Shown: positions 62,156-64,000 of the stretch, in pieces | Position numbering within the stretch: position 1 is the stretch's first letter | Layout of the letters: every line of letters starts with the position of its first letter | From: Methylomonas methanica MC09 | Lineage (GTDB): Bacteria > Pseudomonadota > Gammaproteobacteria > Methylococcales > Methylomonadaceae | Assembly (NCBI RefSeq): GCF_000214665.1 | Contig: NC_015572.1 | Location: 3,534,001-3,598,000, forward strand | Direction of reading: 5' to 3' | Length of the DNA: 64,000 bases | The notes under the pieces: generated by a model | Told to the model about the DNA's origin: nothing | Database searches by the model: none | What the model saw: the letters and a program-made list of their open reading frames with translations, nothing else | Made by a program: the position numbers and the translations under genes

Positions 62156-63580
62156 ATGAGAATTCGGGTACTGGAACTGGTTTTGTTGTGCTGTCTGACA
62201 CCCGCTTATGCCGGCTCCGGCGCGGACCGGCCACTGTCGCTGGAGGAAGTATTGTCGGCGGCACTGCGCGCGTTTCCCGGCTTGTTATCGACCGAACAAA
62301 AGAAAGAGGTGGCCGAAGGCAACTATCAGACGGCCGAGGGCGGTTTCGATACCCTGTTCAAATCGAAAAACCGCTGGTCGATTGCAGGCATCTACGAAAA
62401 CCAAATGAACGATGTCAGCCTCGAACAACCCACCCCCTTTATGGGCGCAACCTTCTTCGGCGGCTGGCGCCGCGGTAGCGGCGACTATCCGGTTTACGAG
62501 GGCAAAAGCCAGACTGCGGATGACGGCGAAGTCCGGCTGGGCGTCAACATTCCGCTATGGCGCAACCGGGATATCGATAGCCGCCGCGCCAAGCTGCAGC
62601 AAGCCGAACTGGGCAAACTGATCGCCAGCCACGAATACGACCAAGCCCTATTGGAAGTCCGCCGTCTTGCCAGTCAACGTTATTGGGATTGGCTGATGGC
62701 CGGTCAACGATTGAAAGTTGCAGATCGCTTACTACAGATTGCCGAAGCGCGTAATGCCGGCATTCTCGAACGCGCGGCAGCCGGCGATATCGCGGATTTC
62801 GAAGCATTGGATAACCAGCGGGCGATTCTGGAACGGCGGGAACGGCGTGTGGCCGCACAACGGCTACTCGAACAAAGCGCCATTCAACTTTCAATGTATT
62901 GGCGCGATACCGATGGCCAGCCGCAATTGCCGGATCTGTCTCTGATGCCTGATGATTTTCCGGATCGGGAGCCCGCTCTGGATATCAACCCGGAGCGCGC
63001 CATACAAACAGCACTCGACCAAAGACCCGAATTGAAACGCCTGGGTTTGCAAAAACGGCAAACGGAAACCGAACTGGAGCTGCAACAGAATCAGCGGGCA
63101 CCGGGTGTCGATTTCTCGGTGATGGGCGCGAAAGACGTGGGTTACAGCAGCCAGAAAATCAATCGGGACGAACTTTATTTAGGCCTGAATGTCGACATTC
63201 CGTTACAGCAACGCGTGGCCGGCGGGCGGGCGCAAGCGGCGAGCGCTAACCTGCGGCGGCTGAAATGGGATCAGCAGTTGCTGGAAGACAAAATCAATAA
63301 TGAAATCCAGGATGCATTGTCCGCCATAAAAGCGGCCCGTCAGCGGGTGCAACTCAGCCGTCAGCAATGGCAAGCCGCTGAAAAACTGGAGCAGGGCGAA
63401 CAAAGCCGCTTCGAATTGGGGGACAGTACGCTGTTATTCGTAAATTTACGCGAAATCGCCAACGGTGACGCCGCGCTGAAAGTGGCGGAGACCAAGGCCA
63501 CGTTATTCAAAGCACATGCCGATTTTCAAGCCGCGTTGGGCAGCCCGGTTCAAGCGGAAATGGGGCCACCGACCGATTAA
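62156..63580 (+). CDS. TolC-family outer-membrane channel
   Basis: A 474-residue outer-membrane efflux protein with signal peptide (MRIRVLELVLLCCLTPAYAG). The paired coiled-coil repeats typical of the OEP fold are visible (YDQALLEVRRLASQRYWDWL; RQRVQLSRQQWQAAEKLEQG), along with beta-strand regions (VRLGVNIPLWRNRDID; LYLGLNVDIPLQQRVAGGR). ATG 62156 is 2 nt after the HlyD stop, so the three genes are one operon. Confidence 0.91.
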   Translation: MRIRVLELVLLCCLTPAYAGSGADRPLSLEEVLSAALRAFPGLLSTEQKKEVAEGNYQTAEGGFDTLFKSKNRWSIAGIYENQMNDVSLEQPTPFMGATFFGGWRRGSGDYPVYEGKSQTADDGEVRLGVNIPLWRNRDIDSRRAKLQQAELGKLIASHEYDQALLEVRRLASQRYWDWLMAGQRLKVADRLLQIAEARNAGILERAAAGDIADFEALDNQRAILERRERRVAAQRLLEQSAIQLSMYWRDTDGQPQLPDLSLMPDDFPDREPALDINPERAIQTALDQRPELKRLGLQKRQTETELELQQNQRAPGVDFSVMGAKDVGYSSQKINRDELYLGLNVDIPLQQRVAGGRAQAASANLRRLKWDQQLLEDKINNEIQDALSAIKAARQRVQLSRQQWQAAEKLEQGEQSRFELGDSTLLFVNLREIANGDAALKVAETKATLFKAHADFQAALGSPVQAEMGPPTD

Positions 63581-63594
63581 AGGAGCTTATCTCG

Positions 63595-64000
63595 ATGAAA
63601 CCCTTATTGCCAAAACCCCCGCATAAACTTTTGCTACCTAAACCAGGCAGATTTTTTCCGCTTAAACACGCTAAAACCCTATTTCTGCTCAGTCTATTTA
63701 TTAGTTGGCTAATCTTGCCGGAATTGCTGTGGCACAAAATGGGGTTTGTTTTTCATCACCTTGCCGTATTAATTCACTTGCTTTACGAAACGCTGTCCTT
63801 TTTCCTGGAAGAAAGCCTGATGCACGGTTTTGGCATGGAAAAGTATTATGCCCAGATGCTGGTGTTCTATTGTTTTTTGACACTTGGCCTGTGGTGCGCT
63901 TATCGCTTTTGGCTTTATTTACCGAAACTGTTGGCATCGTTGCGCGCCAAGCTGTTTTTGCTAAGCCTGGAATTCAAATATCGCGCTATTGAAGCCTGGC
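63595..64000 (+). CDS. Membrane protein, cut by the window end
   Basis: 135 residues are visible. A basic, Pro-rich N-terminus (MKPLLPKPPHKLLLPKPGRF) is followed by hydrophobic segments (TLFLLSLFISWLILPELLW; AVLIHLLYETLSFFLEE; LVFYCFLTLGLWCAYRFWLY). ATG 63595 has AAGGAG 9 nt upstream and follows tolC by 14 nt, so it belongs to the secretion operon. The family is not recognised; it may be a further export component. Confidence 0.75.
   Translation, partial: MKPLLPKPPHKLLLPKPGRFFPLKHAKTLFLLSLFISWLILPELLWHKMGFVFHHLAVLIHLLYETLSFFLEESLMHGFGMEKYYAQMLVFYCFLTLGLWCAYRFWLYLPKLLASLRAKLFLLSLEFKYRAIEAW

Noticed and set aside
1..64000. CRISPR arrays, tRNA and rRNA genes
   Set aside because: No regularly spaced repeats, cloverleaf with CCA-type end or conserved rRNA text was found on either strand by eye.

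Overview
This looks like a chromosomal window from a gammaproteobacterium of moderate GC. RNase E, RF3, HrpA, HemG, ExoIII, YbaK and a bacterial PEP carboxylase fit that group. A PEP-CTERM type sorting signal (VPLPA) and the overall style suggest a methylotroph of the Methylococcales, such as a Methylomonas relative. That genus-level guess is inference; no rRNA, tRNA or methane-oxidation gene is present to confirm it. Layout: 1-6.4 kb is housekeeping (3' part of rne, a CPA1 antiporter with a TrkA-N domain, prfC). 6.4-9.5 kb is a small accessory zone: an IS630 element that landed exactly in the start codon of a P-loop kinase-like gene, two copies of a two-hairpin repeat, a flavodoxin and a GNAT enzyme. 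9.7-17.6 kb holds a divergent MarR regulator and a tightly overlapping seven-gene operon: signal-peptide membrane protein, M20 N-carbamoyl hydrolase, isochorismatase-like hydrolase, SSS symporter, a 40-residue membrane micro-protein, an ATCase-like carbamoyltransferase and a glutamine-dependent asparagine synthase. It looks like an uncharacterised route for uptake and turnover of a ureido or amide compound. 17.7-20.8 kb has ybaK and a large membrane protein with a C13 cysteine-peptidase domain. 21.1-25.2 kb is a foreign island: an IS110 transposase with a structured upstream region (candidate bridge RNA), a strong terminator, then an AT-rich retron-like cassette. The cassette consists of a near-consensus promoter, about 340 nt of structured non-coding RNA candidate, a 76-aa ORF, an XRE regulator and a reverse transcriptase, and it is followed by a broken gene. 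25.2-30.0 kb has a secreted EF-hand-like protein, an overlapping GNAT-nitrilase pair, a small secreted protein, a class D beta-lactamase-like protein and a membrane TIR protein. 30.0-33.4 kb is a compact operon of three unknown proteins with coiled coils and glycine-rich hydrophobic segments, possibly a multi-component membrane-active system. 33.4-45.5 kb mixes a PEP-CTERM protein, a sigma-54 activator, a five-gene operon (DUF938 methyltransferase, carbonic anhydrase, SDR, DUF1326, DUF2182), a frameshifted cupin, a ceramidase-like membrane protein, an RlmN/Cfr-like radical SAM enzyme, hemG and a rhomboid protease. 45.5-59.0 kb holds hrpA, a PhnD-PAS-GGDEF-EAL protein paired with a NMT1-type binding lipoprotein, xth, a nhaR-type regulator and ppc. 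59.1 kb to the end is a type I secretion-like operon whose ABC protein has lost every catalytic ATPase motif, with HlyD, TolC and a truncated membrane protein. No CRISPR array, rRNA or tRNA was found. All family calls are made by reading the translated sequence, without database searches.
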